Assembly: GCF_000714935.1 (NCBI RefSeq)
Contig: NZ_JMIR01000003.1
Span: 124,001 to 188,000, forward strand
DNA length: 64,000 nt
Direction: 5' to 3'
From: Tumebacillus flagellatus
GTDB taxonomy: Bacteria; Bacillota; Bacilli; Tumebacillales; Tumebacillaceae
The position numbers and the translations under genes are program-made. Shown piece by piece: positions 23,329 to 31,585 of this stretch (the first letter of the stretch is position 1; each line of letters starts with the position of its first letter). A model generated the notes under the pieces. It worked only from the letters and a program-made list of their open reading frames with translations, was not told where the DNA came from and did no database searches.

Positions 23329-24921
23329 ATGAATTCGCGCCTGCAAGCATTTCTCGACCGTATGGTGCCACGATTGGCAGACTTACATAAGCTTTCCAAT
23401 GAAGCGTATTGGCGAGCGACCACGACCGGACGCTCGGAAGACGAGGAAGAGTACGCCAAACTGAAAGCCGATTTGCTGAAACTGTACGCCGACCGGGAGG
23501 CGTTCGCCGAACTGCGCGAGATGCGCGAATCGGGAGCGGTGACCGACCCGCTCTTGGCACGCCAACTGGACGTGCTCTACCACAATTTTGCCGAGAACCA
23601 AATCGACGAGGCGGACATCGAAGAGATGGTGCGCCGCGAAACGGAGATCGAGGGGCGTTTCACCAGCTTCCGCGCGCTCATCGACGGCGAACCGGTTTCG
23701 GACAACCAGATCCTCGACATCATGACGAACGAGAAGGACGAAGCGAAGCGCAAAGCCGCTTGGGAAGCCAGCAAGCAAATCGGCGCACAAGTCGCGGAGA
23801 ACGTCCTCTCGCTGGTCAAGTTCCGCAACGAAATCGCCAAGAAGCTCGGCTATGAGAACTACTACGTGATGAGCTTGCAGTTCCAAGCGATCGACCCGCA
23901 GGAGCTGTTCACGCTCTTGGAGCAGTTGGAAGTTTCCACCCGCGAGCCGTTTGCCCGCGTGAAAGCGGAACTCGACGCGGCGCTCGCCGAAGGACTCGGA
24001 ATCGCGACGGCCGACATGCGTTCGTGGCATTACTACGACCCGTTCTTCCAAGAAGCTCCGGAGTTGTACGATGTGGAGTTGAACGCCTACTTCGCCGATC
24101 AAGACGTCGTCGCGCTGTCCCAAACGTACTTCTCCGGCCTCGGCCTCGACGTGCAAGGCATTCTCGACTCGTCCGACCTCTACGCGCGCGACGGCAAGCA
24201 ACAGCATGCGTATTGCACCGACATCGACCGGGAAGGCGATGTGCGCGTGCTGTGCAACGTGACGTCCAACGACTATTGGATGTCGACGATGCTTCACGAG
24301 TTGGGCCATGCCGTGTATGACAAATACCACGACGCGTCCCTGCCGTGGCTGCTGCGTCAACCGGCGCACACGCTGACAACCGAAGCGATCGCCATGCTGT
24401 TCGGACGTCAGACCAAGGACTCGACGTGGCTGAATCGCATCGCGGGCGTTCCGGCGGAAGAAGCGCAAGCGGTCGCGGTCGATCTGCACAAGCAACTGAC
24501 GCTGGCGATGTTGATTTTCATGCGCTGGGGTCTGGTCATGACCCACTTCGAGCGCGATCTGTATACGAACCCCGATCAAGACCTGAACACGCTGTGGTGG
24601 GACTATGTCGAGCGCTTCCAGCTCGTCCCGCGCCCGGAGAACCGCAACCAGCCGGACTGGGCGTCGAAGATTCACATCGGCATCGCGCCGGTGTACTACC
24701 AAAACTACATCCTCGGCGAACTTTGCGCGTCGCAGTTCTTGGCGGCGATGGAGCGCGACCTCGGCCTCGCGTCGCTCACCGAAGAACCGCGCGTCGGCTC
24801 CTGGCTGACGGAGCACGTCTTCCGCGTCGGCTCCCGCTATCCGTGGAACGAAATGATCGAAAAAGCGACGGGTCAACCCTTAAGCCCCGAGTTTTTCGTC
24901 AAGCAATTCGTGAACGCCTAA
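23329..24921 (+). CDS. M2-like (ACE-type) zinc metallopeptidase
   Basis: 530 residues from the ATG at 23329, with AGGGGGA nine bases upstream. The open frame extends 33 codons left but crosses the promoter. The zinc site HELGH is at 323-327 with the probable third ligand Glu352 in TTEAIAM. The long N-terminal helical part, and WASKIHIGIAPVYYQNYILGEL near the end, are typical of the gluzincin peptidyl-dipeptidases (M2/M3/M32 group). There is no signal peptide, so it is cytoplasmic and probably trims oligopeptides. It forms a monocistronic unit ending in a triple terminator. M2 rather than M3 is my reading of the C-terminal half. Confidence 0.85.
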   Translation: MNSRLQAFLDRMVPRLADLHKLSNEAYWRATTTGRSEDEEEYAKLKADLLKLYADREAFAELREMRESGAVTDPLLARQLDVLYHNFAENQIDEADIEEMVRRETEIEGRFTSFRALIDGEPVSDNQILDIMTNEKDEAKRKAAWEASKQIGAQVAENVLSLVKFRNEIAKKLGYENYYVMSLQFQAIDPQELFTLLEQLEVSTREPFARVKAELDAALAEGLGIATADMRSWHYYDPFFQEAPELYDVELNAYFADQDVVALSQTYFSGLGLDVQGILDSSDLYARDGKQQHAYCTDIDREGDVRVLCNVTSNDYWMSTMLHELGHAVYDKYHDASLPWLLRQPAHTLTTEAIAMLFGRQTKDSTWLNRIAGVPAEEAQAVAVDLHKQLTLAMLIFMRWGLVMTHFERDLYTNPDQDLNTLWWDYVERFQLVPRPENRNQPDWASKIHIGIAPVYYQNYILGELCASQFLAAMERDLGLASLTEEPRVGSWLTEHVFRVGSRYPWNEMIEKATGQPLSPEFFVKQFVNA

Positions 24922-24926
24922 CCATG

Positions 24927-25046
24927 AAAAAAGACCCTGTCCGCAAAGGATTGGGTCACTATTTTCTATAAAAAGACCCGGCCCGCAAGGGATTGGGTCA
25001 CTTTTTTCTCAAGAAAAAGACCCGGCGATTGGTGCCCGGGTCTTTC
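24927..25046. terminator. three tandem terminator hairpins
   Basis: Three related units begin AAAAAGACCC at about 24927, 24970 and 25014 (42-44 bases apart), and each can form a GACCC/GGGTC stem followed by T-rich sequence. The third, with CCCGGGTCTTT, serves the convergent kinase gene. Confidence 0.85.
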
Positions 25047-25050
25047 TCGC

Positions 25051-26412
25051 TTACTTCGGCAGTTTTACGGTGATGGTGGTGCCAACACCCTTCTCGCTTC
25101 GCACGTCGAGCACGCCGCCGTGTTCGCGGATGATCTTGGACGAAACGGTCAGCCCGAGTCCGGTGCCTTCCGTCTTGGTCGAGTAGAACGGGCTGCCGAG
25201 GTTTGCCACTTCCTCCTCGGTCATCCCGACCCCCGTGTCCCGAATCGTGCACGACACATACGTGTCGTCTTCGTACGTGCGAATCGACAGCGTCCCGCCG
25301 ATGTTCATCGCTTCAAATGCGTTTTGCATGAGATTGAGCAAGACTTGCTGAATCGCTTCTTTGTGCATGGAAACCGGCGTCAACTCCGCAAAGTCGGTTT
25401 CCACGTTGATGTTGCGCAGCGTCGCTTGGTTTTGCACCAAGATCAGCAAGCGCTCGATCACGCCGTTGACGTCCGCCCGCTCGCGGGTGACGTCGGAGGG
25501 CTTCGTCATCAGCAGGAAGTCGCGGATGATCTTCTCCATCCGGTCGACTTCCTCAACCATGATCCGCGTGTACTCGCGAATTTCCATATCGCCCTGCTCG
25601 CCCTTGAACTTGTGCTCAAACAACTGGAGAAAACCCTTGATCGACGTCAGCGGATTGCGAATCTCATGCGCCGTCGCCGCCGCCAGTTGCCCGACGACCG
25701 CGAGCTTCTCCGACTGGATGATCTCGCGCTGAAATTTCTTATCTTCGGTGACGTCGGAGAAGCAAAGCATCTGCCCGACCGGATGGCCGTCCTCGTCCAA
25801 GAGTACCGTCCACTCGAAATCGCCCAGAATGTGGTCGCCGCGTTTGAGTTCAAACACCTGACCGCCCGAGATCTGCGCGAACATCTCGTGCGCGTCTTCC
25901 GGCTCCAATCGCTCCAAAACGGACAGCACCGGTTGACCGATCAATTGCTGCTCCGAGTCGCACATCCATGCACAACCGCTCGGGTTGATTTCCTGCAATA
26001 TGCCGTCCGTGCTAAACACCAAGATCGCACGTTTGTCAGACATGATCATATACCTGTAGCGCGAGTGCAAACTCACCGTCGCCACTTCCCGATCGAGATG
26101 CTCAAAGCGGAAGTTCAGCGTGAACAACGCCAAAACTCCGACTCCCAAGAGCAACGCGTGAATGGCAGTCGGGACGATGGGAATCGCGGAGACCTGGGTG
26201 AATCCCGAAGGAATCAGCCCCATCGCAGCCGATTTATGCACAGCAAACAACAGATACGAAAGCGCCAGCGCCAAGGCCACACCGGAAAAAATCCCCTCGA
26301 TGGCCCGCAAGCTGCTGGAAGTGGAGTGCCGGCGTTTCTGCAGAAACAGCCACATGACTCCCCACCAAACCGCCGTGTTCAGCCAGTAGAAGCCAAAGGT
26401 GAGGATGGTCAT
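25051..26412 (-). CDS. membrane sensor histidine kinase, sporulation-kinase (KinB/KinE-like) type
   Basis: 453 residues, with AGGAGGGATTG before the ATG. Three to four N-terminal membrane segments (up to about residue 100) are followed by a PAS domain (YRYMIMSDKRAILVFSTDG to FSDVTEDKKF). Then comes a HisKA domain with AHEIRNPLTSIKG (phosphorylated His near 250) and a HATPase: N box QNAFEAM, G1 DTGVGM, G2 GTGLGL. No response regulator is adjacent, as with the orphan kinases that feed the Spo0F/Spo0B/Spo0A phosphorelay. That role is inferred from domain order and orphan status. The gene is monocistronic, between a TrmB-type regulator gene and the triple terminator. Confidence 0.9.
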   Translation of the reverse strand: MTILTFGFYWLNTAVWWGVMWLFLQKRRHSTSSSLRAIEGIFSGVALALALSYLLFAVHKSAAMGLIPSGFTQVSAIPIVPTAIHALLLGVGVLALFTLNFRFEHLDREVATVSLHSRYRYMIMSDKRAILVFSTDGILQEINPSGCAWMCDSEQQLIGQPVLSVLERLEPEDAHEMFAQISGGQVFELKRGDHILGDFEWTVLLDEDGHPVGQMLCFSDVTEDKKFQREIIQSEKLAVVGQLAAATAHEIRNPLTSIKGFLQLFEHKFKGEQGDMEIREYTRIMVEEVDRMEKIIRDFLLMTKPSDVTRERADVNGVIERLLILVQNQATLRNINVETDFAELTPVSMHKEAIQQVLLNLMQNAFEAMNIGGTLSIRTYEDDTYVSCTIRDTGVGMTEEEVANLGSPFYSTKTEGTGLGLTVSSKIIREHGGVLDVRSEKGVGTTITVKLPK

Positions 26413-26527
26413 ACAATCCCTCCTACGCGGGTGTCATTCCATAGGATAAGGATTCGATGCGATGTTGCCGATTTCCTGCGACTATCTAAATACTCTATAC
26501 AATTTCTGAGAACCGGGTCTTTATCAT

Positions 26528-27295
26528 TTAATACCTCAACTTGATCAACAAATTGCGTATTTGATCATCGTGCACCAAAACCTCGTCATAATAGCGGTTC
26601 GTGATCTCCGTAAGCGCCACGTCATGATAGAAGAAATCCAGAAAAAACTGCACGAACTGCGGCGAGGACGTCATCACGCCCTTCATCTCGCCGTTGTGGA
26701 AGATCGCCAGCAAGATACGCGATTCGTCGACGATCAGCAGCCGCCAGCGCTCCAGCGAGTGCCGCTCCCACTCCGGCACCGGAAACGTGGTCAGGTGCCG
26801 AAGTGCGGACGGGACGGAGCCGAGGGAGAGAGCTTCCACGCGCACGCCCTCCGCTTCCTTTTTTTCCAGATGAGGCTTCAGCCGCTCGAACTCGTCGGCC
26901 CAAAGCGAGAGCCGGATCGAGGTCGCGGCTTTTTGAATCCATTCTTCCATCGTCAAGAGCATCGAGGCATCTTCCTTGAGCATCCAGACGCGGTCGTCCA
27001 CTTCGGGACGGTCTTCGCGGTAGGCGGTGCGCAGCTGTTCGACGTTTTGATAGAAGTTCTGGGTCAGCGCCTTGATCACGATCTCGATGTCCACCGCTTG
27101 GTATTCGCTTTTGTTGCCGGTCATCGATTCGAGGATGATGCCTTTGTCCACGAGACGGTGCAGAACTTCGTAGATCTTGCCGCGCGGGACGCCGGAATCC
27201 TTGGCGAGCGCGTAGCCGGTCATCGGTTTCCCGGCGTGGTGCAGCGTCTCGTAGACTTTGTTCTCGTAATCGGTGAAGCCAAAGCGCGTGAGCAT
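26528..27295 (-). CDS. TrmB-family transcriptional regulator
   Basis: 255 residues from the ATG at 27295, chosen because the longer frame would run through argS. AGGAGATG overlaps the argS stop and serves as ribosome site. The N-terminus is a winged helix of TrmB type: YENKVYETLHHAGKPMTGYALA, given as YENKVYETLHHAGKP and MTGYALAKDSGVPRGKIYEVL. The rest is a phospholipase-D-like sugar-binding fold (SIRLSLWADEFERLKPHLE, LLIVDESRILLAIF). Relatives control sugar uptake or respond to small ligands. It is five bases after argS and so probably shares its T-box-controlled transcript, an odd pairing worth noting. Confidence 0.85.
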   Translation of the reverse strand: MLTRFGFTDYENKVYETLHHAGKPMTGYALAKDSGVPRGKIYEVLHRLVDKGIILESMTGNKSEYQAVDIEIVIKALTQNFYQNVEQLRTAYREDRPEVDDRVWMLKEDASMLLTMEEWIQKAATSIRLSLWADEFERLKPHLEKKEAEGVRVEALSLGSVPSALRHLTTFPVPEWERHSLERWRLLIVDESRILLAIFHNGEMKGVMTSSPQFVQFFLDFFYHDVALTEITNRYYDEVLVHDDQIRNLLIKLRY

Positions 27296-27300
27296 GGAGC

Positions 27301-29019
27301 TTACATCTCCTGCGGCGCTTGCAGCCCGAGCAGGTTCAGCGCCGTGCGCAGCACTTGCACGGTCGCGGCGACGAGGTGCAGACGAGCAGCGGTTACCGCT
27401 TGGTCGTCGGCGATGACGCGGACGTGCGCGTAGAATTTGTTGAACGCTTGAGCAAGGTCGATGGCGTACTTGCCGATGATCGACGGGTCGAACTCGGTAC
27501 CCGCGCGTTGCACGATGTGCGGGAAGTTCAACAGCATCGTGACGACCGCCCACGATTCCGCGCCTTCCAGAGCACCCGCGGGCAGTTGGATTTTTTCCGA
27601 AGCTGGTTCATAACCCGCTTTGCGCAGGATCGAGCAAGCGCGCGCGTGGGTGTATTGCACGTACGGACCGGTTTCGCCCTCGAACGTCAGCATGTCTTCA
27701 AGCGAGAAGTTGATGTCGTTCAAGCGATAGTTTTTCAGGTCGTGGAAGATGACCGCGCCGACCCCTACAGCTTTCGCGACGGCGTCTTGGTTTTCGAGGT
27801 TCGGGTTTTTCTCGGCGATGACTTGGCGCACGTCGTCGATCGCTTGTTGCAGCACTTCGTCGAGGAGGACGACTTTGCCCTTTCTGGTGGACATCTTCTT
27901 GCCGTCTTTGAGCATCATGCCAAACGGGATGTGGTGCATTTCTTTCGCCCACTCGTAGCCGAGTTTTTCCAGCACTTTGAACACTTGCTTGAAGTGCAGG
28001 CGTTGCTCGCCGCCGACGACGTAGAGCGCTTTGGCGAAGTCGTACGTGTCGTGGCGGTACAACGCCGCGGCAAGGTCGCGGGTGGCATAGAGGGTGGCGC
28101 CGTCCGATTTTTTGATCAGGCAGGGCGGCATGTCGAATTCGTCCAGTTTGACGACCATCGCGCCTTCGTCCTCGACGAGCAGTCCTTTTTCTTCGAGGAG
28201 GGTGACGACGCGGTCCATTTTATCGTTGTAGAACGCTTCGCCGTGCAGGGAATCGAAGCGGATGCCCATGAGTTCGTACGTTTTGTTGAACTCCTTGAGC
28301 GATTCGTCGCGGAACCACTGCCAAAGTTCGGTCGCTTCGACGTCGCCGTCTTCGAGCTTTTTGAACCATTCGCGCGCTTGGTCTTCGAGAGACGGGTCGG
28401 CTTTGGCTTCGTCGTGGAATTGCACATAGAGACGGAGCAGTTCCGGGATCGGAGACTTACGGACGGCTTCTTCGGAGCCCCATTTCTTGTACGCGACGAT
28501 CAGTTTGCCGAACTGGGTGCCCCAGTCGCCGAGATGGTTGATGCGCACCGGGTTGTAGCCGAGTTTCGCGAGGATGTTCGCGAGCGCGTTGCCGATGACG
28601 GTGGAGCGCAGATGGCCCATCGAGAACGGCTTGGCGATGTTCGGGGACGAGAGGTCGATCGTGACGTTCGCGCCGTGGCCGAGATCGGCGGCACCGTAGG
28701 CGTCGCCCGCCGTGAGGACGTTCGAGATCACGTCTTGCGCGACCGCTTCTTGGTCGAGGAAGAAGTTGATGTACGCCCCGACGACTTCCACGTTGCCCAC
28801 CGGAACGCCGGCTTCAGCGAGTGCCGGTTGGATTTTTTCCTTGAGTTCGGCGGCGATCATCGGCGGCGCTTTGCGCAGCGTCTTCGCCAGTTGGAAGCAC
28901 GGGAACGCGAGGTCGCCCATCTTGGGGTCTTTCGGGGTTTCGAGGAGGCGGAGAGTATCGGCTTCCTCCAAGTTGGCAAGCGGCGCGATGACGGCCGCGA
29001 TTTGGTTTTTGTAGGACAT
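27301..29019 (-). CDS. argS: arginyl-tRNA synthetase
   Basis: 572 residues from the ATG at 29019; AAAGGTG lies twelve bases upstream, and a GTG three codons earlier is too close to it. Class I synthetase features: the HIGH-like loop reads FSMGHLRST near residue 130 (first His replaced, as in many ArgRS), and KKMSTRKGKVV replaces KMSKS. The anticodon-binding C-terminal domain ends in AQAFNKFYAHVRV and LLGLQAPQEM. It charges tRNA-Arg with arginine. A T-box leader with the right hallmarks precedes it, so its expression rises when tRNA-Arg is uncharged. A regulator gene follows at five bases. Confidence 0.95.
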   Translation of the reverse strand: MSYKNQIAAVIAPLANLEEADTLRLLETPKDPKMGDLAFPCFQLAKTLRKAPPMIAAELKEKIQPALAEAGVPVGNVEVVGAYINFFLDQEAVAQDVISNVLTAGDAYGAADLGHGANVTIDLSSPNIAKPFSMGHLRSTVIGNALANILAKLGYNPVRINHLGDWGTQFGKLIVAYKKWGSEEAVRKSPIPELLRLYVQFHDEAKADPSLEDQAREWFKKLEDGDVEATELWQWFRDESLKEFNKTYELMGIRFDSLHGEAFYNDKMDRVVTLLEEKGLLVEDEGAMVVKLDEFDMPPCLIKKSDGATLYATRDLAAALYRHDTYDFAKALYVVGGEQRLHFKQVFKVLEKLGYEWAKEMHHIPFGMMLKDGKKMSTRKGKVVLLDEVLQQAIDDVRQVIAEKNPNLENQDAVAKAVGVGAVIFHDLKNYRLNDINFSLEDMLTFEGETGPYVQYTHARACSILRKAGYEPASEKIQLPAGALEGAESWAVVTMLLNFPHIVQRAGTEFDPSIIGKYAIDLAQAFNKFYAHVRVIADDQAVTAARLHLVAATVQVLRTALNLLGLQAPQEM

Positions 29020-29054
29020 GGTTTGCACGCACCTTTGTTCTGAGATGGATAAAA

Positions 29055-29320
29055 ATAAAAAGCTCTCGTCTCTAACGAATCGTTAAGAGACGAGAGCTGT
29101 TGCTCCCGCGGTACCACTCTTGTTGCTCTCTCCCGCATCGGAAAAAACCGAATGGGACGAAGAGCCGCTTTGCGCTGTAACGGGCTGACCCGGCCCCGCC
29201 TGTTCGGGGGGCGTCTCGGAGGTGCGCTTCTCCAGGCTTGCTTTCGACCGGGCTCTCACCATCCCCGGCTCGCTGGGTGTCACACAGGCTGGATACTGTC
29301 CTCGTCTTAGACGTTCTTGA
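29055..29320 (-). promoter_or_regulatory. T-box riboswitch leader of argS
   Basis: On the minus strand the T-box core AGAGTGGTACCGCGG (29106-29120) is followed by a long terminator stem (29061-29098; arms AGCTCTCGTCTCT and AGAGACGAGAGCT) and T-rich DNA. Stem I closes with CGTCT/AGACG. Its specifier region reads GAAGCGCACC, so CGC (29224-29226), an arginine codon, is the likely specifier. The UGGU bulge would pair with an ACCA tRNA end. Uncharged tRNA-Arg should favour the antiterminator. Confidence 0.92.
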
Positions 29321-29323
29321 CTT

Positions 29324-29352
29324 ATTATATCCATCCGCATGACGGTATGCAA
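29324..29352 (-). promoter_or_regulatory. sigma-A promoter of the argS T-box transcript
   Basis: TTGCAT (29347-29352) and TATAAT (29324-29329) on the minus strand are separated by 17 bases, immediately upstream of the T-box leader. Confidence 0.85.
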
Positions 29353-29355
29353 CTT

Positions 29356-29673
29356 TTACCGCCGGGGGAGTTGGTCGGGGGAGTCCGTGCGGTTTGTCCG
29401 GCCTGAACGATCCTCCGGGCGGAATTTCTGTTCCGATACGATTTGCGTGCGTTGCACATAACCGGAGTAAGCGCGGCGGAACACGCGGTACGTCCCGATC
29501 GCGACGGCGAGGTCGTCGGTGTAGCCGAGCAGGACGATAAAGTCCGGGATCAAGTCGATCGGCGAGAGGATGTAGACGAGTCCGCCGATGATCAGGAATT
29601 TATCGCGAAACGGAGTTTGCCGATCCTTGAACATGCCGACGAGGTTTTGAAAAAAAGAAGGTTTGCGATCCAC
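29356..29673 (-). CDS. YkvA-type DUF1232 membrane protein
   Basis: 105 residues from a GTG at 29673, which has AGGAGGAA seven bases upstream. The frame open to 29751 has no better site. The DUF1232 core IIGGLVYILSPIDLIPDFI is followed by LLGYTDDLAVAIGTYRVF, two hydrophobic segments joined by the conserved SPIDLIPD turn. The C-terminus is basic and Arg-rich. The family is widespread and unsolved. The gene ends four bases before the argS promoter. Confidence 0.85.
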   Translation of the reverse strand: MDRKPSFFQNLVGMFKDRQTPFRDKFLIIGGLVYILSPIDLIPDFIVLLGYTDDLAVAIGTYRVFRRAYSGYVQRTQIVSEQKFRPEDRSGRTNRTDSPDQLPRR

Positions 29674-29887
29674 GGAAATTTCCTCCTGCTGATAGGATGG
29701 GAGTGTGGGACATGAAGCGCAAATCGCGCGAGTTGAGTTCCATTCTGACACCGGAATTCTTCCGGGGCATCACGCCCCGTGAGGACTCCGTATCCTTCCA
29801 CATGATCTTCACTAGTATGTACGTACAAGCCTGGCAAGAGTTGCCCCCGGCACGCGAATTCTCCGTACTTGTTACGACTGACCCAGT

Positions 29888-29935
29888 AAAAAAAGCCCCC
29901 TCCACACGAATGAACGTCGTGGAAAGGGGCTTTTT
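29888..29935. terminator. terminator of the fumarase gene
   Basis: AAAAAAAGCCCC-CTCCAC and GTGG-AAAGGGGCTTTTT arms surround ACGAATGAACGTC. It can act on both strands. The remainder of 29674-29887 shows no gene. Confidence 0.85.
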
Positions 29936-29947
29936 ACTGATTATCAA

Positions 29948-31483
29948 TTAAAACACTTTCGCCGCAAAGTCGGAGAGTTTGCTGAGCGACTCTTGCTCAA
30001 CTTCCGCATGCAGGGAGTTGCCGTGGGAGTCCATGGTGACGATCGCTGCGAATCCTTCGACTTCGAGGTGCCACATCGCTTCCGGGATGCCGAATTCCAT
30101 CAGGTCGACGCCTTTGACTTTCTTCACGCAACGCGCGTAGTACTGCGCCGCGCCGCCGATGGCGTTGAGGTAGACCGCGCCGTGCTCTTGCAGGCCCTTG
30201 AGCGTCTTCGGACCCATGCCGCCCTTGCCGATGATCGCGCGCAGGCCGAACTTTTTGATGATGTCCGCTTGGTACGGCTCTTCACGGGAAGAAGTGGTCG
30301 GGCCCGCCGCTTTCACGTGCCATTCGCCCGCTTCGTCCTGCAGCATGACCGGACCGCAGTGGTAGATCACGCCGCCGTTCAAATCAACCGGCGTGGTGTG
30401 CTCCGGCTCAATCATGTACTTGTGGAACGCGTCGCGGCCGGTGTGCATCTCGCCGTTCAAGATGACCACGTCGCCCACTTTCAGATCGCGAATCTGCTCT
30501 TCGGAGATCGGCGCTTGCAACACGACGGTGCGGGTGCCGGAATCGCCTGCTGCCGCTTCCTTCTTGGTGGTGTCGATCGCGTCGACTTCTTCCTTGTACT
30601 GCCATTCCTTGATCGCGCCGGTCTCTGCGTCGAGCACTACGCCCAGACGACGGAACGCCCAGCAGTTGTACGCGACCGAGACGTAGAAGGAAGCCGGGAG
30701 ACGGTTCATCACGCCGATTTTGCAACCGAGCAGCGACACTTTGCCGCCAAAGCCCATCGTGCCGACGCCGAGATGGTTCGCCGTTTCCATGATGTAGTCT
30801 TCCAGTTTCGCGAGGTCCGCAATCGGGTTCACATCGTCCACGCGGCGGAACAGTTGTTCCTTCGCGAGCGTGTACCCGGACGTGCGGTCGCCGCCGATGC
30901 CGACGCCGATGAAGCCTGCCGAGCAGCCTTGGCCTTGCGCTTGGTAGACCGCGTGCAAGATGCACTTGCGGATGCCGTCGAGGTCGCGGCCCGCTTTGCC
31001 GAGACCTTCGAGTTCGGTCGGGAGCGCGTACTGGATGTTTTTGTTCTCGCAGCCGCCGCCCTTGAGGATCAGCTTGACTTCGATGTCGTCGCGTTCCCAT
31101 TGTTCAAAGTGAATCACCGGAGTGCCCGGGCCGAGGTTGTTGCCGGAGTTTTCCCCTGTCAGCGAATCAACGGAGTTCGAACGCAGTTTGCCGAGTTTGG
31201 TCGCTTCGGCGATCGCTTCGAGAATCTGCTTCTTCATGACGATCTGGTTTGCGCCCACCGGCACGTGGATGTGGAACGTCGGCATGCCGGTGTCTTGGCA
31301 GATCGGCGACTCCTCTTCTTGCGCCATCACGATGTTCTCCGCGATGGTGTCGAGCGCCAGAGAAGAACGGTTGCCGAGCTCTTCCTCCAGACGAGCTTTG
31401 GTCACCGCGACGCGCACGTCGGACGGGAGGTTCGTCGAGGTTTGGATGATCAGGTTCAGCATGGATTCTTTGAATTGTTGCAT
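29948..31483 (-). CDS. fumA: class I fumarate hydratase (4Fe-4S)
   Basis: 511 residues from the ATG at 31483, with AAAGGGGAT nine bases upstream. Both parts of class I enzymes are fused in one chain: an N-terminal alpha-type domain (SPICQDTGMPTFHIHVP, GGGCENKN, GCSAGFIGVGIGGDR) and a C-terminal beta-type domain (GDVVILNGEMHTGRDAFH, YHCGPVM, RAIIGKGGMG). Cysteines in SPICQD, QGCSAG and YHCGP probably bind the oxygen-sensitive 4Fe-4S cluster. It interconverts fumarate and malate in the TCA cycle. It is monocistronic with its own terminator. Confidence 0.93.
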   Translation of the reverse strand: MQQFKESMLNLIIQTSTNLPSDVRVAVTKARLEEELGNRSSLALDTIAENIVMAQEEESPICQDTGMPTFHIHVPVGANQIVMKKQILEAIAEATKLGKLRSNSVDSLTGENSGNNLGPGTPVIHFEQWERDDIEVKLILKGGGCENKNIQYALPTELEGLGKAGRDLDGIRKCILHAVYQAQGQGCSAGFIGVGIGGDRTSGYTLAKEQLFRRVDDVNPIADLAKLEDYIMETANHLGVGTMGFGGKVSLLGCKIGVMNRLPASFYVSVAYNCWAFRRLGVVLDAETGAIKEWQYKEEVDAIDTTKKEAAAGDSGTRTVVLQAPISEEQIRDLKVGDVVILNGEMHTGRDAFHKYMIEPEHTTPVDLNGGVIYHCGPVMLQDEAGEWHVKAAGPTTSSREEPYQADIIKKFGLRAIIGKGGMGPKTLKGLQEHGAVYLNAIGGAAQYYARCVKKVKGVDLMEFGIPEAMWHLEVEGFAAIVTMDSHGNSLHAEVEQESLSKLSDFAAKVF

Positions 31484-31585
31484 TCGTCTATCCCCTTTAA
31501 GTAAGCGGGTGAGCCCCGCAGGTTCCGTACAAGCATCGTCTTTTATTATAAGACTGTTTCTGCCGGAACCGCAATGCAAGCTAGC

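Noticed and set aside
29697-29951. 84-codon plus-strand frame upstream of the YkvA gene
   Set aside because: It runs through the fumarase terminator and has no ribosome site.
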